This document shows, piece by piece, positions 6,482-15,632 of a stretch of DNA of 64,000 nt. How positions within the stretch are numbered: position 1 is the first letter of the stretch; each line of letters begins with the position of its first letter. Source of the stretch: Mesorhizobium sp. M1B.F.Ca.ET.045.04.1.1 (GTDB taxonomy: Bacteria > Pseudomonadota > Alphaproteobacteria > Rhizobiales > Rhizobiaceae); assembly GCF_003952465.1 (NCBI RefSeq), contig NZ_CP034448.1, forward strand, positions 2,829,001 through 2,893,000, read 5' to 3'. The translations under genes and the position numbers were made by a program. The notes below the pieces were generated by a model, which did no database searches, had not been told where the DNA came from, and worked only from the letters and a program-made list of their open reading frames with translations.

Positions 6482-8898
6482 CCATGTTGAACATCGTTGC
6501 CGAAGAGCTGGGTTTTGGCCGGGAGAGCCGGCGCGATCGCGCGATTGCCGCCCACATTCCCTATACGCGCCATCTTGCCGACACCGTGATTGGCCTGGAA
6601 AGCGGCGCGATCGCGAGCGTGATCAAGCTTGATGGCCTGTTTTTCCAGACGCAGGACCAGGCCGAGCTCAATATGCGCGCAAGCGTGCAGAACACGATGA
6701 TCCGGGCGCTCGGATCCAGCCGCTATTCGCTGTGGTCAACGATCATCCGCAGCCGGATCGACCCGGCGATCTCGGGCGCGTTCACCGATCCGTTCTGCGC
6801 ATTGCTCGACCAGCGCTACATGGCGCAGCTGCGCGCCAAGCACATGTTCAAGAACGAGCTCTACCTGACCATCGTGCGTGCTGGCATGCGCGGTGCGCTT
6901 GGCGTGGCGGAGGCCGTCTCGAGAGTGCTCGACAGGACCTCCGGCGCCGCGGTCGCGGAGCGCCGGCTCCAAGAACGTGTCGCTGAACTCGAGGAAGTCG
7001 CCGGCAACGTCGTGCGGGAGCTTCAAAGCTATGGCGCGCGTGCCCTCGGCATCGTCTATCGCGGTGGCGACCCCTATTCGGAGCCGTGCGCGTTCTTCAA
7101 TGCGATCCTGAACTGCGGTGTCTCGCAGCCGATGCGCCTGCCGCGCATGGGCATCGCAAGCTACGTCGGATCCTCGCGTCTGCATTTTTCCCGGCGCGTG
7201 ATGCAGGCGCAGGGTCCAACCCGGTCCGACAACCGTTTCGGCGCGATGCTGTCGATCAAGGAATATCCGCCGTTTTCGGCTCCCGGCATGCTCGACGGCC
7301 TGTTGCAGGCCGAGCATGAGTTCATTTGCACCCAGTCGTTCACGCTGGCCGACAAGCCGATCGCGCAGGAGCGAATTTCACGGCTGCAGCGACAGATCCA
7401 GGCCTCGGACGAGGCCGGCAGCACGGTGGAAACCGACATCGACTTCGCTTTCGACAGCCTCGTCAATCAGGAGGCGGTTTTCGGCTATCACCATTTCAGC
7501 CTGCTTTGCGTCTCGCGCGACCTGGCGGGCCTCGACAAGACGATCGCCGAACTCGGCTCCTGCCTCACCGACATGAACATCAACTGGCTGCGCGAAGACC
7601 TCAATCTGGAGGCTTCGTTCTGGGCGCAGCTGCCGGGCAACCACGCCTACATTGCCCGGCGCGCGATGCTTTCGAGCGCGAACTTCTCCGGCTTCTCGTC
7701 GATGCACAACTTCGCCACCGGCGCGGTGGACAGGCTGCACTGGGGGCTGCCGATCTCCATCCTCGAGACGACCTCGCAGACGCCTTACCATTTCAACTTC
7801 CATCAGCGCGATATCGGTCACTTCCTGGTCACGGGTCCGACCGGGTCCGGCAAGACCGTGGTGCTGACTTTCCTGCTTGCTCAGGCCTTCCGCATAAGGC
7901 CGGAGCCGAAGGCTGTCTTCTTCGACAAGGACCGCGGCGCCGAGATCTTCATCCGCGCCGTCGGCGGCGCCTATGAGGAACTCCAGCCGGGCGTGCCGAC
8001 CGGGTTCAATCCGCTTCAGCTTGAGGACAATCCGGTCAATCGCGAGTTTCTCTCGCGGCTCATGAAAGCCATGCTGCAGCCGGCCGGCGAGGGCGGGTTC
8101 ACCCAGGACGAGGAGGACACGCTTGAGCGCGCGATCGCCCGTATCGGGCGCGAGCCCCTCGAGCAGCGCACGCTTTCCAATCTCTCAGGCCTTTTGATGG
8201 GCCGTTCGCGCGCCGACGCCAACGATCTGCAGTCGCGGCTCAGGCCCTGGTTCGAAGGCGAGAAAGCCTGGCTCTTCAATGCCGATCGCGACGTCCTTTC
8301 CTTCTCGGGCCGGCGGATCTTCGGCTTCGACATGACTCACATACTGGACAATCGCGAGGTGCGGACGCCGGCGCTGATGTATCTCTACCATCGCCTGGAT
8401 GAGCTTTTGACCGGCGAACCCGTCCTGATCTTCATGGACGAGGGCTGGAAGCTCCTTCAGGACCCGACCTTTTGCGCCTTCATCGTCGACAAGATGAAGA
8501 CGATCCGCAAGCTGAACGGCATTGTCGGCTTTGGCACTCAGTCGGCTGCCGATATCGCCCGCGCGGCACAGGCGCACACGCTGATCGAGCAGTCGGCGAC
8601 CAACATTCATTTTCCCAATCCTCGCGCCGATGAGGAAAGCTACATCGGACGCTTCGGGCTGACGGCCAAGGAATTCGGCTTCATCAGGAACACGCCGCCC
8701 GAGCGACGGACATTCCTCATCAAGCACGGCAACGATTCCGTCATTGCGCGGCTCGATCTTTCGGCGATGCCCGACATCGTCAAGGTGCTGTCCGGCCGCA
8801 AGGAGACCGTCGAGGCGTGTGCGGCGCTGCGTGCGCGCCTTGGCGAAGAGCCTGAGCGATGGCTCTCCGAGTTCTGTGGATGGGGAGAGGCGACATGA
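6478..8898 (+). CDS. virB4: VirB4 ATPase of the type IV secretion system
   Basis: 806 residues from the ATG at 6478. An upstream in-frame start at 6253 would run through virB3 and is rejected. The N-terminal CagE/TrbE/VirB domain is followed by an ATPase with Walker A GPTGSGKT (about residue 458) and Walker B LIFMDEGWKLL (about residue 655). VirB4 is a cytoplasmic, membrane-associated hexameric ATPase that powers pilus assembly and substrate transfer. Length is typical. Four-base overlaps at both ends indicate coupled translation with virB3 and the downstream transglycosylase. Confidence 0.95.
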   Translation: MTMLNIVAEELGFGRESRRDRAIAAHIPYTRHLADTVIGLESGAIASVIKLDGLFFQTQDQAELNMRASVQNTMIRALGSSRYSLWSTIIRSRIDPAISGAFTDPFCALLDQRYMAQLRAKHMFKNELYLTIVRAGMRGALGVAEAVSRVLDRTSGAAVAERRLQERVAELEEVAGNVVRELQSYGARALGIVYRGGDPYSEPCAFFNAILNCGVSQPMRLPRMGIASYVGSSRLHFSRRVMQAQGPTRSDNRFGAMLSIKEYPPFSAPGMLDGLLQAEHEFICTQSFTLADKPIAQERISRLQRQIQASDEAGSTVETDIDFAFDSLVNQEAVFGYHHFSLLCVSRDLAGLDKTIAELGSCLTDMNINWLREDLNLEASFWAQLPGNHAYIARRAMLSSANFSGFSSMHNFATGAVDRLHWGLPISILETTSQTPYHFNFHQRDIGHFLVTGPTGSGKTVVLTFLLAQAFRIRPEPKAVFFDKDRGAEIFIRAVGGAYEELQPGVPTGFNPLQLEDNPVNREFLSRLMKAMLQPAGEGGFTQDEEDTLERAIARIGREPLEQRTLSNLSGLLMGRSRADANDLQSRLRPWFEGEKAWLFNADRDVLSFSGRRIFGFDMTHILDNREVRTPALMYLYHRLDELLTGEPVLIFMDEGWKLLQDPTFCAFIVDKMKTIRKLNGIVGFGTQSAADIARAAQAHTLIEQSATNIHFPNPRADEESYIGRFGLTAKEFGFIRNTPPERRTFLIKHGNDSVIARLDLSAMPDIVKVLSGRKETVEACAALRARLGEEPERWLSEFCGWGEAT

Positions 8899-9950
8899 TC
8901 AGGCGGTTCCCCATTCTCTTCAGCCTGCTTTGGTCGCCAGCGTTCGCCGATGTCGCGACGATCGACGGCACCGTGCTCGATCCGCGCCAGCAGCGCGACA
9001 AAACCGCGACGCAACTCGATCGGATCGATCGTGACCGGTACGGCAAAAGCCAGGGCATCACGTGCGCCCTCTACCGGCCTGGCCGCAAGAACGATCCGGT
9101 CGCGGCCGCCAGGGCCAATCCGACGATCGCGGGGCTGGTGCGACGCATTGCCCGGGAGGAGGGGATCGACGAGAACCAGTTCCTGGCGCTCGTCTATCAG
9201 GAAAGCCGCTTCAATCCTTGCGCCAAGTCCGGCGCCGGGGCTCTCGGTCTTTCGCAGCTTATGCCGGGCACCGCTGGCGATCTCGGCGTCAATCCTTACG
9301 ACATCGAGCAGAACCTGCGCGGTGGCGCACGCTACTTCAAGCAGCAGCTGCGGCTCTTCAACGGCAATGTTGCGCTGGCGCTCGCGGCCTATAATGCCGG
9401 GGCGGGCAACGTTCAGAAATACGGCGGCATCCCGCCGTTTCGCGAGACACAGGGCTACGTTGCCAGCATCACCCACAAATGGCTGCCGGCATTCGGCGGA
9501 TCGGACAAGTCCGGGATACCGCTGAGCTATGGCGGCGGAAGCGCTGCGTTCGAGGGCGCGCGCCACTCCACGCTCAACGCCATGGGGCTGACGGCGGCAA
9601 TGGCCGACGGCTCCGGCGATGTGCGCTCCTGGCTCGAGCAGCTCGGCGCTGTCACCACCGGCACGGTCCAGGACAGCTGGGATCAAAACAGCGGCGCGCG
9701 CAACGCAAACATCGAAATGCTGAACCGGCTCATCCTGCTCGGCACGGCCTTCGCGGACCTCACCAATTCGCGCAACGCGCTGTCGCTGAGCGACATCTCC
9801 GGATCCAGCCGATCCGGAGGCTACGGAGGCGCTTCGCGGCCTCCCGGCAAGGATTGCGCCACGAACGCAGGACCAGCCAGGACCACTACCGAGCGGCCTT
9901 GCACCACCGGGAGCGACAGCGAAACCGGACTGCAGATCACACCCCAATGA
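8895..9950 (+). CDS. Second SLT-type lytic transglycosylase inside the virB operon
   Basis: 351 residues with a signal peptide (residues 1-18) and an SLT domain at about residues 95-220. It shows YQESRFNPCAKSGAGALGLS with the catalytic Glu, then QLMPGTA, AAYNAGAGNVQKYGG and IPPFRETQGYV. It is clearly related to the VirB1-like protein at the head of the operon but sits between virB4 and virB5. The roughly 130-residue C-terminal extension is Ser/Gly-rich towards its end. Its start overlaps the virB4 stop. The operon thus has two peptidoglycan-cleaving enzymes. Confidence 0.88.
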   Translation: MIRRFPILFSLLWSPAFADVATIDGTVLDPRQQRDKTATQLDRIDRDRYGKSQGITCALYRPGRKNDPVAAARANPTIAGLVRRIAREEGIDENQFLALVYQESRFNPCAKSGAGALGLSQLMPGTAGDLGVNPYDIEQNLRGGARYFKQQLRLFNGNVALALAAYNAGAGNVQKYGGIPPFRETQGYVASITHKWLPAFGGSDKSGIPLSYGGGSAAFEGARHSTLNAMGLTAAMADGSGDVRSWLEQLGAVTTGTVQDSWDQNSGARNANIEMLNRLILLGTAFADLTNSRNALSLSDISGSSRSGGYGGASRPPGKDCATNAGPARTTTERPCTTGSDSETGLQITPQ

Positions 9951-9961
9951 AGGAGGAAATC

Positions 9962-10660
9962 ATGAGACGGATATCTGCCGCGGTATTGGCAACCATGGCC
10001 GCGCTGTCGCCGGCAAGGGCCGATATGCCTGTCATCGACAAGACCAACTATGCCGTGGCGCGCAAGACCGCCGACATCACGGCAAAAATCCTCGACACCA
10101 ATAAGGACGTGCTGGCGACAGTAGAGAAGACGCTTCAAGCCGTGACGGGCGATCGCGGCGGTGACGCCGGCTCGCTGAAGGATCTGGCGATCGGCAATGG
10201 GTTCAGCGTCTCGTCGGTTCCTTCATTCAACAAGCTGCTGCAAGACGGCATGCCGGACTTCGGCGCGATGAACGGCAACGTCGCTGAAGCCGCATCGACG
10301 TTCATCAACGGCCTGAAGCTGGTCAGGTCGCTTTCGGGCAAGGAAGGCAGCGGACTGGCGAGCGACAAGTCCTACGAAGAGCTGATGCGCACCGTGCTCG
10401 GTGTCGCCGCGATGATCAACGGCTCCAGGCAGGCGGTCGAGACACGCCGTGCCGCGCTGGAAGGCGCCGGCCAGGGCATCGGCCAGGCAACCGACGTCAA
10501 GGGGTCGATCGATCAGAACACGCAGTTGCAGGTGCAGACGGGCCTGACGCTGAACGAAATGATCGGCGTGCTCGGCGCCGGCGTGCAATCGCTGCAGGCC
10601 GAAAACCAGCGGCGCCTGACCGACATCTCGAACACGCGCAAGGCTTTGACCTACGAATGA
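9962..10660 (+). CDS. virB5: VirB5 minor pilus component
   Basis: 232 residues from the ATG at 9962, preceded by AAGGAGGAAA at good spacing; the ATG at 9947 lies too close to the upstream stop and lacks such a site. A signal peptide ends near SPARA. The mature protein is mostly helical, with a C-terminal QSLQAENQRRLTDISNTRK region, as in VirB5/TraC proteins that cap the pilus and act in cell contact. Assignment rests on this pattern and on position between virB4 and virB6. Confidence 0.75.
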   Translation: MRRISAAVLATMAALSPARADMPVIDKTNYAVARKTADITAKILDTNKDVLATVEKTLQAVTGDRGGDAGSLKDLAIGNGFSVSSVPSFNKLLQDGMPDFGAMNGNVAEAASTFINGLKLVRSLSGKEGSGLASDKSYEELMRTVLGVAAMINGSRQAVETRRAALEGAGQGIGQATDVKGSIDQNTQLQVQTGLTLNEMIGVLGAGVQSLQAENQRRLTDISNTRKALTYE

Positions 10661-10872
10661 GACGCCCCGCAGTACTGGCTGCCTGGGCGGCGGCTGCGGT
10701 CGCTGTTTCGGGCTGTGGCACGCCAAAGGACAAGACCGCGCCCTGCAAGCGGCCTGCCATGTTGTCGAGCTATGCCGCGGCCGACGAATGCGGCCCGATG
10801 AAACAGGTCAATGACATGCGCGCCAAGGCGGCCATCCGGGCGCTTCAGGCCGGGCAGGATAGCGATGGATGA
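10657..10872 (+). CDS. VirB7/entry-exclusion-like small lipoprotein
   Basis: A 71-residue lipoprotein with lipobox VSGC (Cys at residue 20) after a hydrophobic leader. The mature part has two further cysteines and a short helical end. In VirB-type operons such a gene next to virB6 encodes either VirB7, which anchors VirB9 to the outer membrane, or an entry-exclusion lipoprotein (Eex). Sequence alone does not separate the two. It overlaps virB5 by 4 bases and virB6 by 8. Confidence 0.7.
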   Translation: MRRPAVLAAWAAAAVAVSGCGTPKDKTAPCKRPAMLSSYAAADECGPMKQVNDMRAKAAIRALQAGQDSDG

Positions 10873-11863
10873 TTTCATCGGCGCGCTTCTTGAGCGCATC
10901 GACGCTTCCGGCGAGAATTTCTCGCAGCGCGCGTTCGAGGCGCTGAGCGCAGACATCGCGCCGCTGCTGCGTGTTCTGTTCGTGCTTGCGGTCCTGCTCT
11001 ACGGGATCCAGCTGGTGCTCGGCACGTCGCGCCTGAGCGCTGCCGAGATCGTCGGCCGGCTCGTGCGCGTCTTCGCGATCCTGATCCTGGCCGGCCGATG
11101 GGCCGACTTCAACACGCTCATCTACGACTGGCTGACGAAGGTCCCGGAAGCGGCCGGGCGAGCGATCCTGGCCGCTTCGGCGACCGGCGTCACGGAGCCC
11201 ACAAACGGGCTGTCGCAGATCTGGAAGACGGCCAATGTCGCAAGCTCCGCCTTTGCCGAACAGGCCGGCTATCTCTCGGTGCTGCCGGCTCTGGTCGGCC
11301 TGATCATCATGGTGTTCGCCGGCCTGTTCGTGGCGATCGCGCTCGGCATCCTGGTGCTCGCCAAAGTCATCTTGTGGGTATTGCTCGGCACCGCGCCGAT
11401 CTTCATCAGTTGCATGTTCTTCAATGCCACGCGCAGCTATGCGCTCGGCTGGCTGAACCAGTCGCTGCTTTATGCGCTGATCCCGCTCTTCGTCTATGTG
11501 ATCGCCGCATTCCTGATTGCGGCCATGCAGCCCGAGTTGACCAAGATCGACCAGATCTCCGGCAGCCGAGAGCTCAAGCTCAGCGATTTCGCGGCCTTCA
11601 TCATGCTGTGCATCGCAGGCGCTTTCGTGCTGTTCCAGGTGCAGTCGCTGGCCCAAGGCATTGTCGGAACATTCGGCACACCGGTCGGACATGAGGCGCG
11701 GCGCCAGGCTTATCGCGGCCTCGCCTTGGGCCGCGCGGCAGTAACCTGGTCGGCCGGCACCAACGCCGCCGCGCATCGGGCGCAGGCGCGCTTGTCGTCG
11801 GCCTCGTCATCTTCAGGAAGCGCCATGCAACGAGCGATCGTTTCGCACGGAACGCCGAAATAG
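10865..11863 (+). CDS. virB6: VirB6 polytopic inner-membrane channel protein
   Basis: 332 residues from the ATG at 10865, with an upstream frame rejected because it lies inside the lipoprotein gene. There are five to six hydrophobic segments, notably around residues 35-55, 66-80, 138-185, 198-218 and 238-262, matching TrbL/VirB6. A conserved tryptophan-containing ILVLAKVILWVLLG segment is present. VirB6 forms part of the inner-membrane translocation path. The soluble C-terminus is Ala/Arg/Ser-rich. Confidence 0.88.
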   Translation: MDDFIGALLERIDASGENFSQRAFEALSADIAPLLRVLFVLAVLLYGIQLVLGTSRLSAAEIVGRLVRVFAILILAGRWADFNTLIYDWLTKVPEAAGRAILAASATGVTEPTNGLSQIWKTANVASSAFAEQAGYLSVLPALVGLIIMVFAGLFVAIALGILVLAKVILWVLLGTAPIFISCMFFNATRSYALGWLNQSLLYALIPLFVYVIAAFLIAAMQPELTKIDQISGSRELKLSDFAAFIMLCIAGAFVLFQVQSLAQGIVGTFGTPVGHEARRQAYRGLALGRAAVTWSAGTNAAAHRAQARLSSASSSSGSAMQRAIVSHGTPK

Positions 11864-11880
11864 CCGGCAAGGGAAATGGC

Positions 11881-12597
11881 TTGAGTGAAGACATGAAACC
11901 AATGGACGAGACCTCGAACACCATGCTTCGCTCCTATTTCCAGCAGGGAGATGTCTGGGAAGAAGAGATCGTGAAGCGGGCGAAGCGTTCGGCGCGGCTG
12001 GCCTGGTTCTTTGCGCTTCTTCTTGCCGGGCTGGCCGCGCTCGGTCTCTCGGCCGTCGTGCTGATGCTGCCGCTGAAGAGCTTCGAGCCCTATGTCGTGA
12101 CGGTCGATCGCACGACGGGCTTCATCGAGGTCAAGTCGGGGCTGACGAGACCGACGAATCTGACCGAGCAGGAGGCGGTCACACAAGCCAATGTGGTGCG
12201 CTATATCCGCAACCGCGAGGGCTATGACCCATACGCCATCGAGGAGAATTTCGGCATCGCCGCCCTGCTGTCGACGGCGGAGGCGGCGCGCGACCTGCAG
12301 GCGCTGTTCAGCGCCGCCAATCCTGAGAACCCGGCCAAGATCTATGGCCGGCTTAAGCGGGTTCTGGTCGAGGTCAAGTCCGTGACCCTGCCGAATGCCA
12401 GCACCGCCATCGTGCGCTTCTCGACGACGCAAAAGAGCGAGACGGAGGCAACCGTCCAGCATTGGATTTCCGTTGTCCGCTTCCGCTACACCGATACGCC
12501 GGTGCGCAACGAGTGGCGGTTCGAGAACCCGCTTGGCTTCCAGGTCTACAGCTACCGCCGCGATCAGGAGACGGTGAGCCCGGAGCAGGGAGGATGA
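11881..12597 (+). CDS. virB8: VirB8 inner-membrane assembly factor
   Basis: 238 residues if the TTG at 11881 (AAGGGAA upstream) is used; an ATG at 11893 is the alternative start. A short cytoplasmic N-terminus is followed by one membrane helix (about residues 41-61) and a periplasmic domain with EPYVVTVDRTTGF and RNEWRFENPLGFQV, hallmarks of VirB8. It nucleates the channel by binding VirB9 and VirB10. The stop overlaps the virB9 start. Confidence 0.92.
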   Translation: MSEDMKPMDETSNTMLRSYFQQGDVWEEEIVKRAKRSARLAWFFALLLAGLAALGLSAVVLMLPLKSFEPYVVTVDRTTGFIEVKSGLTRPTNLTEQEAVTQANVVRYIRNREGYDPYAIEENFGIAALLSTAEAARDLQALFSAANPENPAKIYGRLKRVLVEVKSVTLPNASTAIVRFSTTQKSETEATVQHWISVVRFRYTDTPVRNEWRFENPLGFQVYSYRRDQETVSPEQGG

Positions 12598-13403
12598 CGG
12601 CCCGCTGCCTGGGGGCATGTCTGGCGCTTGGCGCGACCGTGACGGCGGCTTTCGCGGCACAGACGCCGAAAGCAGGGGCGCTCGACCCGCGCGTCAGAAG
12701 CGTCGTCTATCAGCAGAACAACGTCGTGCAGGTCTTCGCCACCTATGGTGTCTCGACCATGGTAATCTTCGACGAGGACGAGAAGTTCGAGACGATATCG
12801 CTTGGCGATACCGAAAGCTGGCAGGTGGTGCCGGCGGAGAAGGGAAACATCCTCTTCGTCAAGCCGGTCGCCAGGAATGCCGCGACGAACATGAATGTCG
12901 TCACGACCAAGCGCATCTACTATCTCGAACTCCAGGACCATGCACCGGGCGCGAGCCGGACGGTGTTCGGCATCCGCTTCGTCTATCCCGACAAGGACGT
13001 CGACAGCGCTCTGCGCCGGGAGGCCGAGCAACGGGCCTCCTGGCCGAACATTTCGGCGATCGACAAGGCCAACATCAACATCGACTATTCGTTTTCCGGC
13101 GACGCGGACCTGAAGCCGCTTCTCCTGTTCGACGACGGCAACAAGACCTTTTTCCGCTTCGACCGACGCGTGCCGGCGATCTTTGCCGTCAACACGGACT
13201 TCTCGGAGACCCTGCGCAATTTCCGTCGCGAAGGCGACTATATCGTCGTCGACGGCACGGCGGCCCAGTTCACGCTGAGGGACGGCAATCAGTGGACCTG
13301 CATCTTCAACCTGCGCAAGCCCGATCTGGGCGCTCCCGATCCCGCCATCCTTGGACCGGCTGAAGACAGGCAGGCAAAGAAACGGCGCTGGAGCGGCAAT
13401 TGA
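12594..13403 (+). CDS. virB9: VirB9 outer-membrane core protein
   Basis: 269 residues with a signal peptide (to about residue 22). The N-terminal domain has LDPRVRSVVYQQNNVVQVFA. The C-terminal domain starts near INIDYSFSGD and includes DDGNKTFFRF, PAIFAVN and EGDYIVVDGTAAQFTLRDG, all standard VirB9/CagX features. It forms the outer-membrane core complex with VirB7 and VirB10. The start overlaps the virB8 stop by 4 bases. Confidence 0.95.
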   Translation: MTARCLGACLALGATVTAAFAAQTPKAGALDPRVRSVVYQQNNVVQVFATYGVSTMVIFDEDEKFETISLGDTESWQVVPAEKGNILFVKPVARNAATNMNVVTTKRIYYLELQDHAPGASRTVFGIRFVYPDKDVDSALRREAEQRASWPNISAIDKANINIDYSFSGDADLKPLLLFDDGNKTFFRFDRRVPAIFAVNTDFSETLRNFRREGDYIVVDGTAAQFTLRDGNQWTCIFNLRKPDLGAPDPAILGPAEDRQAKKRRWSGN

Positions 13404-14620
13404 TGCAACGCGCTCCAGAACTCATTGCTTTGGGGCAGGGCGAGGATCCCGAGATTGCCGATCGCTCGCTTCGCCGCGGGCAGCTGATCGGCGGCGGCCT
13501 GCTTGTCGCTGCCGGCCTCGTCGCGGCCTATTTCGTGCTGGCCGGGCAAGACAAGCCGACAAAAGACGGTGTGAACGGGGAGGAAGAATTCTCGACCACC
13601 GGCTTTCGGCCGCCTTCCTTCATGCGCGAAGAAGGCAAGCAGCCGGAGCCTCCAGAACCCAAGGTGCTCGAGCTGCCGCCGCCACCGCCGCCGGCGGCCG
13701 CCGAGGAGGAGGTCGACACCACGCAATTCAATGTCCCGCCGCCGCCGGAGCCTGCCGCGGTTGCGGATGCACCAGAGCCACCAGCCGCCCCCGATGACGG
13801 TTTCCCTGAGCGTTATCGCTCGAAGATGGTCATCTACGACCAGCGATCGGACGGCGAAGCCGACGGTGCCCGGCGCGATGACGGCAACGGCACGACCGTG
13901 GCCGGGGAGGACCGTTCAAGCAAGTTCCTGGCCGCGGCCACCGGTCTTCGCGACCGGGCTGCGAGGGCACGCAAGATCGACCGGATCGACGCCATGGTGC
14001 CGGAAGGAACGCTGATATCGGGCATCCTCGAGACGGCGATCGTCAGCGATCTTCCGGGGCAGATCAGGGCAATCGTTTCCCGCGACGTCTATTCCTTCGA
14101 CGGTCGTCGCGTGCTCATTCCAACGGGCACCCGGCTCATCGGCGAGTACCAGTCGGAGATAACTAAGGGCCAGACGCGGATCTTCGTGGTTTGGACGCGG
14201 ATGCTGCGCGACGACGGGGTGAGCATCCGCCTCGATTCGATCGGAGCCGACAGCCTCGGCCGGTCCGGACTGACGGGGCACGTCGACAAGAAATTCCGTG
14301 AGCGTTTCGGCGCGGCGATCCTGCTTTCGATCGTTGGCGGCGGCGCGAGCTATCTCACCGGCTATGGCAGCGACAGGTCAGGCGGCGGCGGAAATTCCCA
14401 GAACGCCGAGGAGACGGCGCACGAGACGATCGCGCGGACGTTTTCCGACATGGCCAACCAGGCGCTCGGTGACAGCCTGAAGATCAAGCCGACCATCAGC
14501 GTCGGCCAAGGCGAGCGCATCTTTGTCTTCGTGCGCCAGGACCTGGATTTCTCGGCCATGTATGACGATCCCGTAACAGAGGCACTGAAGGAGGTCCGTC
14601 GTGAACGTGGCCTCAGGTGA
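13403..14620 (+). CDS. virB10: VirB10 envelope-spanning scaffold
   Basis: 405 residues from the ATG at 13403, which overlaps the virB9 stop by one base. A membrane helix at about residues 31-52 is followed by a proline- and glutamate-rich periplasmic linker (about residues 75-120). Then comes the C-terminal TrbI/VirB10 barrel with PEGTLISGILETAIVSDLPG, GTRLIGEYQS and VGQGERIFVFVRQDLDF. VirB10 spans both membranes and transmits ATP-driven gating. It overlaps virB11 by 20 bases. Confidence 0.95.
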   Translation: MQRAPELIALGQGEDPEIADRSLRRGQLIGGGLLVAAGLVAAYFVLAGQDKPTKDGVNGEEEFSTTGFRPPSFMREEGKQPEPPEPKVLELPPPPPPAAAEEEVDTTQFNVPPPPEPAAVADAPEPPAAPDDGFPERYRSKMVIYDQRSDGEADGARRDDGNGTTVAGEDRSSKFLAAATGLRDRAARARKIDRIDAMVPEGTLISGILETAIVSDLPGQIRAIVSRDVYSFDGRRVLIPTGTRLIGEYQSEITKGQTRIFVVWTRMLRDDGVSIRLDSIGADSLGRSGLTGHVDKKFRERFGAAILLSIVGGGASYLTGYGSDRSGGGGNSQNAEETAHETIARTFSDMANQALGDSLKIKPTISVGQGERIFVFVRQDLDFSAMYDDPVTEALKEVRRERGLR

Positions 14621-15632
14621 GCTTGCCCGCCGCGACCGGCACTATTTCCTCTACCGCGCGCTTGCACCGCTGAAGCGTTTTCTCGACGATGAAAACGTGG
14701 TCGAGATCTCGGTCAACCGGCCGGGGCAAGTCTATGTCGAGCGCCTTGGCGCCGATCACATGGAGCACCATCGGATACCTGAGTTGACCAGCGCCGAGAT
14801 CGTTAACATCGGCGAGCGCGTGGCGGCGACAACCAACCAGTTCGTGAGCGCAAGCAACCCGCTGCTGAGCGCGGCACTCCCCTCGGGCGAGCGCATTCAG
14901 ATCATCCTTCCGCCGGCGGCGCCCGATGGCGGCGCGCTCTCGATCCGCAAGCATCGGGTCAGCGAGCTGACGCTCGAGGACTATCGCGACAGCGGCGCGC
15001 TCGAGGGTGTGGCGATAAACATGCAGGGCATGAACGAGACGGACCGGCTGCTCGCCCGCCTGCTTGGCGAGGGTGACATATTCGGCTTCATTCGCTCGGC
15101 CATTGCAAATCGCGTCTCGATGCTGATCAGCGGCGGGACCTCGACCGGCAAGACGACGTTCCTCAACGCCTGCCTTGGCGCCGTCTCCCGCCACGAGCGC
15201 ATCATCACGCTGGAGGACACGCGCGAGCTTACGCCAACTCAGCCAAACACCGTCCACTTGCTGGCCTCGCGCGGCGACCAGGGAACAGCGCAGGTATCCC
15301 TTCAATCCCTCCTGGAGGCCTCGCTCAGGATGCGTCCTGACCGGCTTCTCGTCGGCGAGGTGCGCGGCACGGAGGCCTTCGCCTTCTTGAGGGCAATCAA
15401 CACCGGCCATCCGGGCTCGATGTCGACGGTGCATGCCGACACGCCGCTCGGTGCTTATGAGCAGCTGGCCATGATGGTCATGCAATCCGGCCTGTCGTCG
15501 GCTTACCCGAAGGCGGATCTGATCTCCTACATTAGAAGCGTCATCCCGATCGTCATCCAGCTGCGCCGCGATGGCGGCCGTCGCGGCGTCTCCGAGATCC
15601 TGTTCGCGCGCGAGCGGGCGACGCCGTCATGA
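14601..15632 (+). CDS. virB11: VirB11 traffic ATPase
   Basis: 343 residues starting at GTG 14601, inside the end of virB10 and preceded by AAGGAGGT. Walker A is GGTSTGKTTF (about residue 176), followed by the Asp box ITLEDTREL, Walker B LLVGEVRG and the His box GHPGSMSTVHAD. This is the hexameric PulE/VirB11 ATPase that switches the machine between pilus assembly and transfer. It is a full-length member and overlaps virD4 by 4 bases. Confidence 0.96.
   Translation: MNVASGELARRDRHYFLYRALAPLKRFLDDENVVEISVNRPGQVYVERLGADHMEHHRIPELTSAEIVNIGERVAATTNQFVSASNPLLSAALPSGERIQIILPPAAPDGGALSIRKHRVSELTLEDYRDSGALEGVAINMQGMNETDRLLARLLGEGDIFGFIRSAIANRVSMLISGGTSTGKTTFLNACLGAVSRHERIITLEDTRELTPTQPNTVHLLASRGDQGTAQVSLQSLLEASLRMRPDRLLVGEVRGTEAFAFLRAINTGHPGSMSTVHADTPLGAYEQLAMMVMQSGLSSAYPKADLISYIRSVIPIVIQLRRDGGRRGVSEILFARERATPS

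Noticed and set aside
8640..9947. A 435-codon frame on the minus strand opposite virB4 and the second transglycosylase
   Set aside because: It is antisense to well-supported genes in high-GC DNA and its product has no coherent family.
13620..13800. Proline-codon-rich repetitive stretch that resembled a DNA repeat
   Set aside because: It is the proline-rich periplasmic linker of VirB10, a normal feature of that protein.
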